Assembly: GCA_030407005.1 (NCBI GenBank)
Contig: JAUDYN010000003.1
Location: forward strand, 124,001 to 188,000
DNA from: Desarmillaria ectypa
Taxonomy: Eukaryota; Basidiomycota; Agaricomycetes; Agaricales; Physalacriaceae
Direction: 5' to 3'
Length of the DNA: 64,000 bases
Shown here: one piece after another, positions 36,106-48,789 of the stretch
Position numbering within the stretch: the first letter of the stretch is position 1
Layout: every line of letters starts with the position of its first letter
Notes under the pieces: model-generated
What the model was told of the DNA's origin: nothing
The model's database searches: none
Seen by the model: only the letters and a program-made list of their open reading frames with translations
Translations under genes and position numbers: made by a program

Positions 36106-37257
36106 AGAAGTAGTAGTATGGACAGTACAATGATATGTCCTCATTCATGCAAAGTGTCTGTAAACCCGATGCTTGAGAGGTTGAATAGCCCGCATCGTCG
36201 TATACATGGTACATTATGATAGGGGTCGGGAGAGGAGGGAATGTTCATTCTAGATTCCTGAGAAGGAAACTGACCAGAGTCCATACTACACATGCTTGTG
36301 CTACGGTACCGAAATACTCCGTGGGCTAAACTGATTCAGCGTAGCTCAGAACTAGCATCAAAAGTGTAGATACTAAAGTAAGAATACTAAAATGCAGATC
36401 TACGCTACCTTTAAGGACCGCTAGCCAGTGCGACGACGACAATTATGGCCTGGAAGGCGCAAGGAATACAGGGGTCCCTGAAATTATTCTCCCACCGGAG
36501 CAAGCACAGACAAGCTGCCCGTGAATTGTAGCAGGGTGGATTCAAATAGTCTTGGGTCCCAGCGTTAAAGCATACAGGTCATACATGCACATACTCGTCG
36601 TCATGTAAATCCCAGCGCAAGAGCATACAGGGGTAACATGCGAGCCAAAAACTTGAACGCTGTCGCAGCGCTAGAGCATACAGGTCACGTCTTCCGGTTC
36701 TACTCCCAGTACCAAGGCTTACATGAGGCTACCGTCGCCATAAAAACTCTGTGCGAATAAACAAACACAATCTGCCTAGGGTTATTACAGTCGTACTTGA
36801 CGGACGAACAGGATGGTTTAAATTGACTACATGCATTGTATGCGATTGCATATCGACTCTATACATCAGATAGAATATGATTACGTCGCGGTAATTTGTA
36901 CCTAATGAACGCTGGGTCACTACTTTATCAATGACTGACAGCCGGATACTATCTAAACTGACCTTGAAGATGGAAAAGTTGAACTAGTGCTAGAGCCGCG
37001 AGCAACGTCAGTCTTAAAACCAATTCTGATAAACAATCACGTACGAAGTTGAAGCGGGAGCTGTTGTGCTCTCGTCAGCTATTGCACTCCCCCCATTGTC
37101 AACTTTGTGCTACTGTCCGTGGGGTCAGTTTCTGCGAATATCGTGTCGCTCTGTGCCAACTGTCTGAATTCGGGCGGGGGAGTCCGGATCTCAATTAAAT
37201 ATGTCCTTCAGAGTTGTGTTAGATCATGAGATTAAGCAATAGAGGGGAAGACTCAAC
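36106..37257. other. intergenic between inverted paralogues, with a short 53-bp repeat
   Basis: No supported gene. Contains a three-copy degenerate repeat (listed separately). A Ser/Thr-rich minus-strand stretch near 37095-37065 (ADESTTAPASTS) may be an exon of the paralogue that begins at 37534. Confidence 0.4.
36559..36690. repeat. Three copies of a degenerate 53-bp repeat
   Basis: The core AGCG(TT/C)AxAGCATACAGG occurs at 36561, 36614 and 36667, exactly 53 bp apart each time. The bases between the cores are much less similar. Non-coding; looks like a small decayed minisatellite. Confidence 0.6.
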
Positions 37258-37534
37258 CCACGACAGGGAATTTGACATCTATTGTCCCAGACGGAAGGCT
37301 GCCAGGAGATTCGGTAAGTTCGTTACCGACTTCGGCTGGTAGAAGACGACGAGCGAAGACGAAGTCATCTGGGTCGCCGTCGCTACGACTCCAGGTCGCA
37401 CTGGACTTTGACTTAACAAACCGAGGTGCTGAAATTTCAAAGGCGCTTACGCTGATCAAGGTCATCACACTGAACAGGATTCAACGACTAGTACTCATGG
37501 AATGATAATTGACTCACAAATAACATGAAAGCAT
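37258..37534 (-). CDS. Partial paralogue of the mucin-like surface protein (inverted)
   Basis: Two exons, 37534-37518 and 37469-37258, give a signal peptide (MLSCYFVMTLISVSA) and then a domain matching the first domain of the gene at 33070. Compare SATWSRSDGDPDDFVFAR and LPSGTIDVKFP here with NVAWTRSEQDQGDFIFAL and LSSGTISINI there. The intron after the signal peptide is conserved in place. The next donor (37257) gives a different phase from that of the other gene, and I could not follow the gene further with confidence, so it may be truncated. Divergent in sequence and in opposite orientation, tail toward tail. Confidence 0.55.
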
Positions 37535-37751
37535 GAGGGCATGCTAAAGAAAGGAGCAAAGGAAGCTTACTAGAATGATGGTGCGCCGACTTGTTTTGTA
37601 GATGTCGCGATCTGGCAACCGACTCAATAGGAATCACCTTCTGGACATGAGAACGACATAAAAAGGTGCAGGCGAAGCAAATTAGCACGCCCGCGCACTG
37701 ACTCAGTCCGTACTAATACCGAAGTGGACATCTAACAGTTTGATACATTGT

Positions 37752-38000
37752 CATGGCCAGGAGATATCTGCGCCGTTACTTATGAATCAGTCGCTAGGCT
37801 CAATGATGAGTGGTACAACTCACCGGCATCGGGATTCAAGAATTTTGTTGACTTCCAACTCAAGTCACAACTCCACAATATTCATCAAGACTGATGTGAT
37901 GTGGTTACGATTCATAGAAGACTTGTGGTGGATTCTGTGCTTGAGTATCCGTATGAATTGCGAAGCACATTGATATTCTACCTAGGCTGCTGTTCAACAT
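37752..38000 (+). other. Coding-like segment, unrecognised, with a stop
   Basis: The frame TGG CCA GGA... reads WPGDICAVTYESVARLNDEW, then FKNFVDFQLKSQLHNIHQD, a TGA, and then VVDSVLEYPYELRSTLIFYL. This looks like real protein sequence, but it has an internal stop and no start or family that I know. Probably a relic. Confidence 0.3.
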
Positions 38001-38649
38001 GGTCAAAGTTCAGCTGTTCAAGTAAGCGGCAGGCTTATTGAGACTCCGTTTGACTTACTCTCGGCACATCGGCACCGTCCCTTCGAATCTCATAAAAACA
38101 TCACAGGTGGCAGGTACATCTTATGCTGTACAACTAAATGATTTACAGTCCAGACTCAGGTCACCTGAACGAAGAATCGAAAGGCTAGATATCTCGAGTG
38201 AGATGATCCCTGCACGCACCATGTAGTTCCAGCTGCAGAAAATTGTACACGTTTTGAGGCCTTGAAGCTATGTCCTTCATTGCCACGGGTCAGGTGATTG
38301 TGGCGACATTGTCGTCGTCAGATTCGGGCAGAACAGCCTGCGACTGGTTCACCATTGCTCAGTGTCCCCTACTCAGGCCAGGGCCCCAGGGCCGCAATGG
38401 ACAGGCCCTGCAAGATAGTGGTTATCCGTCACCAGACTTTTTGTTGGCTTTTTTGCTGTCGTCTTCAGTGCCCCTCAGGGTCTGCGGACCGACTAATTGA
38501 ACAAAACGACCGACTCGTGGCAAGGCAACAAAAAAACTTACCTTTGTTGGGGTTGCCACTAGGTTGTTATCAGGTCAAAGCATCCCTCTCGCGATATAAA
38601 ATCCTGTCTGTACGGGAAAGAATGCAGTAAATCCTTCTCCTAGTTACCC

Positions 38650-38934
38650 ATGGCCAAGAATTTCCGCCTGTTCAACAAGACGCAGAAACGTGCGCTCCAT
38701 ACCTCGAAGCCAATTGTGGTGCCCCAAGAAGACGAAGAGAACGAAATTGAATTTGTGCCAGTGGATCTACGGTCATTCAAACGCATTAGGGCGCGAAGCG
38801 AGTCCGTTGTGAGGATGCTCACAGGTGCGCTGGATGACGCCACTCCTACGCCTTCACCGGCTCCTTCTCACGAGGGCACGCCCTCGCAGGCGGCGCCGGG
38901 GCTATCGAGCTTCCCTAGATCGTATGCCGCCTAA
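38650..38934 (+). CDS. Small charged protein, unknown
   Basis: Single exon of 94 aa with a strong start context (ACCCATGGCC) and a TATA-like GATATAAAATCC about 50 bases upstream. The protein opens MAKNFRLFNKTQKRALHTS, has an acidic patch (PQEDEENEIEF), a basic stretch (RSFKRIRARSES) and a Ser/Pro-rich tail. No membrane segment, no known domain. It could be a nuclear or mitochondrial small protein; nothing in the sequence decides. Confidence 0.45.
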   Translation: MAKNFRLFNKTQKRALHTSKPIVVPQEDEENEIEFVPVDLRSFKRIRARSESVVRMLTGALDDATPTPSPAPSHEGTPSQAAPGLSSFPRSYAA

Positions 38935-39530
38935 GGCGGTAGTGTCAAGCGAACATTCAAAGAGGATCGCTTATTCTTTACATGCCGGATATCTCAAGGT
39001 GGCAATGTGCAGCTCTCTACAGACATTCAAGTGTCCTTTCCTTTCCTTTAATTTCTAAAAAAAATCCGTTTATAAAGTTCCATACAACCTTTCCTAACCT
39101 TCCTGACTCCTTTTTCCCTCAATATTTTTATGCTTTCAGTAGCTACCACTGTCATATGGATATGCGTTCATTGCCATCGTGTGTGTAGTACCCAATGAAA
39201 GCTACTTAACTCTACTGCTCCAAAGCGCGCCGGGATGACGGTGATCTCCTCGCAAACACTAGTATTATGCTTAATCGCCCGTGGCAACACCGACGAGCTG
39301 GATAATTGGATGTTAATGCTCTCGCTTACTGTGCGCATTGAGTATAGGCTCATGTTGCTCGGTTATCGGGACGTGCAGATGTTTACGAGCGAGAAACTGG
39401 AGCAAAAGCACACGTTTACTAGAATGACTGTATATCTGACAGGGTTTAATTACGCCTTAGGATTTCTGCGGATCATGGATACATTACTCACATATGAAGT
39501 ATACTAAAGGACTAGTGGGGTATGAGTCAA
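38935..39530. other. intergenic
   Basis: One open frame (39235-39507 +) without recognisable features. Otherwise the 3' flanks of the two convergent genes. Confidence 0.4.
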
Positions 39531-40066
39531 CTAGGGGTGTATCTGATGCTGAGGGTGGACCTGGTGGTGCTGGTGCACCGGCTCAGGCGCCGGAACAGGT
39601 TGCCAGCCTTGAGCGGTGGCACCGAACAGCTGCGGATAATTCGAATATTGAACATTAAACTCTGCTTGATAGTTCTGCTGCGCTTGTTGTGCAGCAAAAG
39701 CTTGGGCTTGGGCGTTTTGAACGTACGTTCGCTGGACGTTACGAATGCGATTATGGCGCCAGCAGGCAAATATTAGACTCAAGGCGAGAAGAAGCGCAAC
39801 TAAAGATGGGACCGAAAGTCAGAATTTGAAACAGAGTAAGTCGAAGATGAAGATACACACATAACCCGAATGCCAGACCGAGTATTAGACCGAGGTTAGG
39901 CCCGGAAGAGTCGCAGTTGAAGCTAGGTGCAGGTGTCAATAGAGAATAAAAAATAAGAAAACATGGATTACACCCACCCCGTACATGTGACATAATAAGC
40001 GTTCACACAAGAACATTGGATGAGGGCAAAGACTAGAAATAACAAGCTTCTTCTTGGAGTCGACAT
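39531..40066 (-). CDS. Small single-pass membrane protein with Gln-rich tail
   Basis: Three exons: 40066-39978, 39922-39861, 39799-39531; 140 codons (139 aa), frame closed. The signal peptide (MSTPRRSLLFLVFALIQC) is followed by a short Cys-containing lumenal part (CSCVNAYYVTCTGFNCDSS), a transmembrane helix (LGLILGLAFGLFALLLALSL) and a cytosolic tail. The tail begins FACWRHNRIRNVQRTYVQ and goes on to a Gln/Ala-rich and Pro/His-rich region. The layout resembles small fungal membrane proteins of the RCR/Congo-red-resistance kind, which affect trafficking and wall composition, but the match is by layout only. Each intron joins in phase, which supports the model. Confidence 0.65.
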
Positions 40067-40423
40067 GAGTGTATCTGCGTCTTGGGGGATAGAAGATTGT
40101 TAGAAAGGGCTGAGGCTCCATCTTATAGATAAATCTGAAACGGATGGACCGCAACCGGAAGGCCGTATACATAGCAGATGGTATAGTACACGGACATGAA
40201 GGCAACCATCAGCACCGCTTTTGTCCAGATTGGGTGCAAATAGATGCTTATCAATTGGTCCTTCCTGAATTTGACCCGACTATCGTGGAAGAGACAGATT
40301 TTGGACAAATTATTTAACGCTGCTATTAGCACACAGCGTGCTATGAACGTCGTGTGTATGCCCTAGGCATACAGCTGATATCTAGGGTACCGCATATTCA
40401 TTGGACTGGGCCCAAGGCCAGAA

Positions 40424-42416
<1,993 letters not shown>

Positions 42417-43715
42417 ACTTGGTGTTTATAAGATTGATTTCCTGCGTATATTGTAACAGTTGGGGACTGTATTTTTCATATAACGAGTGTATTAGACTTC
42501 GTGTACGTTCACATTTAGCAATACTATAACATTGAAGCAAAGTAGAAAGTCTCGACTATCATGCTACATAATCTTCATCCAAGTTGGGCGTTGCGGCGAA
42601 CGAATTTGTTCGGCTTTTTGGATCAGTCTGACGTTGATAAAATTGTACCTATACGAACACACGAATGAGCCGATACTAACATATGTAGGTGAATATAAGT
42701 GATAATGGAAAGTGGACGTACTCCTCAGCCTGACAACGATGGTGGTCTAAGACTGAGGCCTGAGGGGGCCATCGGTACGGGCATGATCACGCCTTGCATC
42801 AGTCATACGCGTTACACCACACGTGACCACGGACCCTTTTCATTGCTCTCCGTTTTTTTTATGAAAAATTATTTCCTCAGCATTTTATACATAACCGCTA
42901 CTCGTAATCTGAGTTCAGTACAGAGATGAGGTGGCGCACACGTAAGGCGAGGCCGGTGACTAGGTGTGGTGGGATTCGGATTATTCGGGGCGCTGTATGA
43001 TGTGCAGGGTTCCTATAGTTTTTGAGATTATTTATTCGGCTAAGGTGGTGGTAAGAGGGAGGGGGGAAGGGGAGGATTGCGAGGTGCCGACGACCCTGTT
43101 CTGCTCGAGACGCCTTACTTAGCAAGGTATTATGTCAAGCTTCTAGCCGGACGAGCCCTCATCTACGTAGATGCCCTCCAAGAAAGATTCTAAACGACAA
43201 CGCTCTTCGTCAGACACTGATAGCGACTCAGAGGCACCCATGAATGCATGATGGTGCAAACACCAAAAGTCCCTTCTTATCTCTAGTTAGGAATCAGCGA
43301 CGCGTAGGGCTAGTAACGTAGAACAAGATTTCATGCCAGTCTATGATTCTTCAGCAAGGGTGATCCAGAGAGAGAAAATGTCAGTCATCCACTGCTCTAG
43401 AAAGTGATGATATCATAGAGGGAGGAATTTCTACGTGTTTCAGCGAGGGACGTTCGTCGACATATTCATCGAAAAATGCCATAAGTAGAGAGGGTGTAGA
43501 AGACTCGTAAGATAATCGTTTCTGAAGCGACGGAACATGAAAGAGCAAAGAGCTGTTCAAATTTGGTAGTTGCAGGGATACTTCTATTCGCAGATGAGCA
43601 TTGAGCAAGAGAAAGTGAATTCTGGCATCCAAACCGCTACTACGTTATTGTAGGCGATAGCATAAAAACGGATGCGTAGTAATACATTTCTGCAAAGGTC
43701 TTAGAGTCCTCTCAA
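42417..43715. other. intergenic
   Basis: 3' flanks of two convergent genes. Short frames at 42699 and 43381 are unconvincing. Confidence 0.4.
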
Positions 43716-44504
43716 CTATCGTTGTTGGGTTCTACAAATGATACTAAGCACAGAAGAATTGGCAGAACAACGAGGCTTACAATTTGCTTCATCCAATACG
43801 TTCTTAGCCGCCTTGACAAGGATTTCCCACTCAACTTTGTGCAGGCGCTCCTCGAATGCTTCCAAGGACTCATCCTTCTCGAAAACAATCTCTCTTACCA
43901 CCAAAGGCTCTCCCCGGTCGACATCCTTCACGACTCGATGCACCATAGCGCCAGAACGAGTGATCTCTCCCTTTCGAAACGCCTCGTACGCCCTCTCAAT
44001 CGCATTGGTACCATCGAATTCTCCGGGCAGCGCAGGATGGAGGTTGATCACTGGGATCGGCGACGATACAGGTCGTTCGCCTTCAACAAATTTGACACCA
44101 TACACCAAGTCCAAGAATCCTTCACCAAATACGTGCATCCAGCCAGCGAGCACGACGATGTCAGGTTTCTCTTTAAGTACGATCTTCCCGACCTCTGCGT
44201 CGTAGTCATCTCGTGTCTTGCCCGGGTTGGCCTTGAGGTAAGGCTGAAGAGCCAGATACGCTGTCCGTATCGGTGGATTAGCCTGTGCGGCCCTCGTCAG
44301 ACCATATGCTGCCTTGCGATTCGACAGCACCAGGGATATCTCGACATCGGGTAAGGCTGGGGTATTCTGGGCATCAATCAGAGCCTGCAGATTCGTCCCT
44401 GGCAAAAAAAAATTAGTCTGTCGCCTTCCAGTGCAGATCTATGCAATACCTGAACCAGATATGAGGACCACGATCCGTCGTTTCGGAGCTGTCGTGTCGG
44501 CCAT
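43716..44504 (-). CDS. ADE8: Phosphoribosylglycinamide formyltransferase (GAR transformylase)
   Basis: Two exons: 44504-44450 and 44398-43716; 246 codons (245 aa). Third step of de novo purine synthesis: transfers formyl from 10-formyl-THF to GAR in the cytosol. Motifs in order: RRIVVLISGSGTNLQALID (phosphate loop), ISLVLSNRKAAYGL, DIVVLAGWMHV and VINLHPALPGEFDGTNAIE. The last carries the catalytic Asn and His. SGAMVHRVVKDVDRGEPLV then holds the catalytic Asp. This is the monofunctional enzyme as in yeast, not the animal trifunctional fusion. The C-terminal 25 residues (after NVLDEAN) are an unconserved tail. The gene is divergent from the pseudokinase, 406 bp apart. Confidence 0.95.
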
Positions 44505-44910
44505 GATGAGAAAGGTGGTAGACAGACATCAAGGGCATTTATAGGTAGGGACAAAATTTCAAGCCGGATTTGGTTGTTCGCTGCTACCACCATCACAACT
44601 TCCGCCCTCCCGTTTATCTCTAAATTTCGATGTATATGCTGCAAACAGTGTTTCTGTTCTAATACTACTATTATAGTAACAATCCAGGTCGCTAGAAAAG
44701 CGAGGAAGACGACACCTGGTAGCCGCAGCTTGTAAACATGCACAAAGAACGCGTTGAAGCTGTGAGCCGGCGTTCCTTGACGTTTTGCTTTCACACTCCC
44801 GCGACACCTGCCTCGCCGTGAACAGAATGTATGCTCCATTTTTTTCCGCGCTTGTAGACCCTAATGGTATGCGACAGAGATCCAGTCTATCGCCTTGTGT
44901 CGCCTCCAAG
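44505..44910. promoter_or_regulatory. Divergent intergenic region, ADE8 / pseudokinase
   Basis: 406 bp between two divergent ATGs (44504 - and 44911 +); it must hold both promoters. I see no clear TATA box. Open frames crossing it on both strands are not supported as genes. Confidence 0.5.
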
Positions 44911-47530
44911 ATGTCCGAACGTTCTTCATGCGACACATACTCGTTGGGCGGGGTATGCATCAGTGCGCTACTAGTGATTTTCTCGCTGACGCAATTCAAC
45001 AGAGCTCAACCCATCGCCACCCTAGTATCGACTTACCGCCTGCCCTATCGCTCCATGATATAGAAGACTTTGACGACACGCCTTTTTCTGTATGTCTACA
45101 ATTTTATACCGGCGTGTTCTTGCCAACGGCTTGCAGGAATCTTTCTCTGCGAGCGGATGGATTGACGACGCCGAGAGCAGGGTGGATACAAGCTACAACA
45201 TTGAGGTATGGATACCTCCTTCAGCAGATTTCTTTGCTTACAATGGACGCAGCGTATTACGGATATCAAAGCAGTCGTGCCAGAATGGGATGATGAAGAA
45301 GTCGATGTACGTCCCTACATTTTCCTCCCGCTCCATTGTTTTTCGATCATGAGCTACAGGAAATCATGGTCATGTCACCCAAAGAATATCGCCCCCTTCC
45401 TACTATTTTGGAGGACGCAGATGAGCCGGGAAATGGGATGGGAGTGCGTTCTACTGGCTACTTTCTTTGTGTTCCGCTTTTTAGCAGCTCCGTCAGGTGC
45501 CGTTGAACATAAACGACTTTGAGATCCTCAGCGGGCATCCAGGTAACGTCTGCCGGCGCCGAAGTAATGGCAAAGTCTTCGCTCTCAAGCGTGTTGCTCG
45601 ACAGGCAGCGTCACTGCCTCGGCATAGCATGATATTGGAGGCTGTGAACAGGTTATATGCGCCCTTTCTTGTCAAGATGCATTGGACGTTTGCCGATAAT
45701 GATTCGTTGTGCATGATTCTCGTATGTCGCTCTTCGTCGATGGTAATGTGTTTGCTCACTGGCTCCCAGGATAACGGACATGCAGGCGACCTGCTGACCT
45801 TCATCTCCTCGCGCAAGTTATTCGATCCAAGTCACGCGCAGTTCTATGCATGCGAGCTGGTTAGCTTCACTTTCTCATCGCCGTTTTAGTTTTCGATCTG
45901 ATCATAAGCTGATTTAGGTTGAAGCACTAAGCAGCCTCCTTTCGGCCGGTATAATCCATCGAGCGTTAAGGCCTGAAAATGTGATGATTGACGCTGAGGG
46001 CCATATCATGCTGACGGGATTCGATGACGCAGTAATGCTCGGGGAGGACTCTGATCTGACATCACACTATTGTTGTTATGAGTACAGGGCTCCGGAACTT
46101 CTACTAGGGTGGTCCTACGACTTTGCGGTAGATTGCTGGGGATTTGGGGCGCTGTTCTACTTCATATTGCTCAGACAGGTTCTTTCTTGCTCCTTCGTCG
46201 CTGCTTCTCACTAAGATATCTACGGTCTTTCATTAGCACGCATTCAGGAGAGACAAAGACGCCATTTATGCGCCCGTCGCATTGGGTTCGGCGTTATTGG
46301 CGGCCCCGGCTTGTGATCTTATCCTCAAGGTGGCTCTTTGTCTGTTTCAGTTTGGCTATCTAACTTTTCTCTCTATAAGTGCCTGGAAAGAAACCCCGCT
46401 CTCCGTCTTTCTATTCAGGAGATCAAAATGCATGACTATTTTGGCAACGTGTATGGTACACCTTGTCTCTGTGTCGGCCCATGTTGACGTCTTATTCGTT
46501 TCGGTATAGTGACTGGCGCAAGGTTCAAGATAAACAGATCAGAGGCAAGTTTTTCATCCAGTTTCGTGCTCATGTTAATGGTGCCTCAGTTCCTTTTGTC
46601 GTCCCAACTACTAAAACAGTTCAGCCTACTCTCGCGGAGACCCGCTCGCCTACTAGCACCTCTGTTCACTGTCAGGCTTCTCTTTCGTCTTGCTCTTCGT
46701 CTCGACCGGGCTCAACAATATCTGGTTTCTGCCTCGACGCTAGGAATAGTGTGCAGGATCTGCTTCCGCCTATATTCCGTATCTCTCCTTCGACGGACAA
46801 GCTCCTAGACACAGATGCCATTACATACCAAGACCAAGCTTTTCGACCACAAAGTTCCTATGTCTCGCCTTCCAACATGCCTCGGCCAGAACCAAGTCCC
46901 CAAGAACGCATGGCTCGTTTTTGGCAATCTCTAGACGAAGAATCGAACACTCACTCGCATTCTCGGAAGCTTTGCCGCCAGCGGTCCTTCCCGATCATCA
47001 CTTCGCAGCGGTTTTCTCTCCTTCCTTCACTCATGTCAGTGCAGAATAAGCTCCGCAAGAAACGCTCGCAGATGACAATCGGAAACACCTATCAGGAACC
47101 GCTGGATCTCCCTGCTGGTATCGAACAAATCGGTGAAGGGATTGGATTTACGTACACGCTGCCGGCCGCTGCGCTGTCGAAGGCGTCGATATGCTCCATA
47201 GCACCTAAGAGTTGTCATGCAGGGATCGGACTGGGGATTGGCGGGCTGCTGCGTGGTACGGGGACGAGAATGAGTGAAATGAAGATTCAAGATGCGGTGG
47301 GACGAGTCTCTGGAAGTTCGGACGTCCCGCTAATGTCATGGCAAGATTCGTCACCGATGTCGGATTCTGATGCTGGTTTGCTCACTCCGCCTCCTCCGGA
47401 AGAGCTGTTCAAAGAGGTTGGGATTCGGATGAAGAATATGTCGTCTTTCCAGACTTTGCGCTTGGTTTCTCCTTCGACTAGTTTTGTTTCTCTGGGTTCG
47501 CATCCGTTTTGTCATGATATGGATGTGTGA
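44911..47530 (+). CDS. AGC-like pseudokinase
   Basis: Eleven exons: 44911-44952, 45003-45089, 45137-45205, 45253-45306, 45360-45443, 45485-45721, 45770-45859, 45918-46178, 46237-46329, 46380-46450, 46510-47530; 703 codons (702 aa), frame closed. A kinase fold is clear from about 122 to 330: FALKRV (Lys147), LYAPFLVKMHWTFADNDSLC, AQFYACELVEALSSLLSAGI, YRAPELLLGWSYDFAVDCWG. The catalytic residues are gone: the glycine loop is LSGHPGNV, HRD is HRA (235-237, HRALRPEN), and the DFG site reads GFD (255-257). The order of strands and the AGC-like YAPF and WTF blocks point to an AGC ancestor. A 340-residue Ser/Pro-rich C-terminal region follows. It probably acts as a scaffold or allosteric regulator; partners are unknown. 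Confidence 0.85.
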
Positions 47531-47835
47531 TATATTTTGTTTTCGTTTTGTTCTCTACTTATTTGATGTATGTCTATCGTGTTGTTCAATATTCAGGTAA
47601 ATGTGGTGCGCGATGTGGGAGTTTTGCAAGAAGAGCAACAAGATTTTTCCCTCACGCTTTGTACTGAAGCTATTTAGTTGTTGTCACCCTGTGTTCCATA
47701 TCACGACATATGAGTTGTTTTTTTTTCGTATATTTATTGTTTTATCCAATGAGATCGCTCCTGTATACTGCGCTTAACTATCTGCCTTGAGTTTCCTATA
47801 AGCATCGCTACAGAGAAGCACTTACATCGGCTGTG
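47531..47835. other. convergent 3' flanks
   Basis: T-rich spacer (with a run of T near 47715) between the 3' ends of two convergent genes. No gene. Confidence 0.5.
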
Positions 47836-48789
47836 TTATTTCTTTCCGCTGCAAAATTTCTTGTGGAATGGCCATGCTGCCGCTTGGTGTTCCTTATCGC
47901 AATAGTACGCGTCCTCGCACAAGGAGCATCTCATCATCTCGGCCGGTGCACCGCAGTGACCACACCAGTGCTCCGTCGCACGTCTATCCCATCTCTCTTT
48001 CACTCTCCTTGCGACATCCAAAAGCCATTCGTTGACACCAGGCTCTGTAGGAGGGAATATATAAAACGAATGCTTCGCATTCGTAGTGTCCGGGTATTCC
48101 GCAAATTTCTCTAGTCGTTCATAGTACTTGTCTCGAGTCTCCAAAACAAAAACGCTCTTCCCTCCCAGGCCCCTTCCCTCATCGCCAAATTGCATCGACG
48201 TGAGGTCCAGAATGGTATCCTCAAATCCCAAAACAGCATGGTCCATTACGTCTTCCATTCCAGTGAAATGGCCGGTCCCGGAGGGTAGCACACATGCATT
48301 CGTTGCCAGCCTAGGTCTGTGAAGCTTAAATTCGATGATATTGCGACTGGAGATGGTGGTCATGTAGTTTGCACCCGCGGAGGTACGAATACGAACACTA
48401 CTCTCCAGTGGATAGTAGTCGAAGAAATGCTGTAGGAGCGCGACGGATTTGTAGCAAGCATCGTGGTTACGAGCTTGCCAGTAGATGGTCTCCAGCTCTT
48501 TTGAAGAGAGATGGGTAAGATTAGGGGGCATATGGGTGGGTAACATGTTGGCCGGTAGATCTGGTTCATCAGGATTATTTTTTGGAGGGATGGTATCGAA
48601 TACAAAAGCGACTTTGGGACTATGTTTGGCAGACCAAGCGGAATTCAAAAGGTGGACCGTCTGGAAATTCTCATTGTCTCTGACTACTTCGCGTAGCTTG
48701 GTATAACGATAACGAGGTTCAGAGGATCCGCGCTCGTAATTGATCAAGAGAGCAAGGTCGTAAAGGTCCAGAATTTCTGCGGGTGCCAT
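47836..48789 (-). CDS. MYND zinc-finger protein
   Basis: Single exon, 317 aa, starting MAPAEILDLYDLALL. The first 260 residues have no domain I recognise; they contain conserved-looking blocks such as LETIYWQARNHDACYKSVA. The C-terminus is a MYND finger: CGHCGAPAEMMRCSLCEDAY, then CDKEHQAAAWPFHKKFC, giving the C-X2-C...C-X2-C...C-X3-H...H-X3-C pattern. MYND domains bind proline-rich peptides and mediate protein-protein contacts. No signal peptide or membrane segment. Many basidiomycete genes have this layout without known function. Confidence 0.8.
   Translation of the reverse strand: MAPAEILDLYDLALLINYERGSSEPRYRYTKLREVVRDNENFQTVHLLNSAWSAKHSPKVAFVFDTIPPKNNPDEPDLPANMLPTHMPPNLTHLSSKELETIYWQARNHDACYKSVALLQHFFDYYPLESSVRIRTSAGANYMTTISSRNIIEFKLHRPRLATNACVLPSGTGHFTGMEDVMDHAVLGFEDTILDLTSMQFGDEGRGLGGKSVFVLETRDKYYERLEKFAEYPDTTNAKHSFYIFPPTEPGVNEWLLDVARRVKERWDRRATEHWCGHCGAPAEMMRCSLCEDAYYCDKEHQAAAWPFHKKFCSGKK

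Noticed and set aside
43722..44354. 210-codon plus-strand frame opposite GAR formyltransferase
   Set aside because: Antisense shadow of ADE8.
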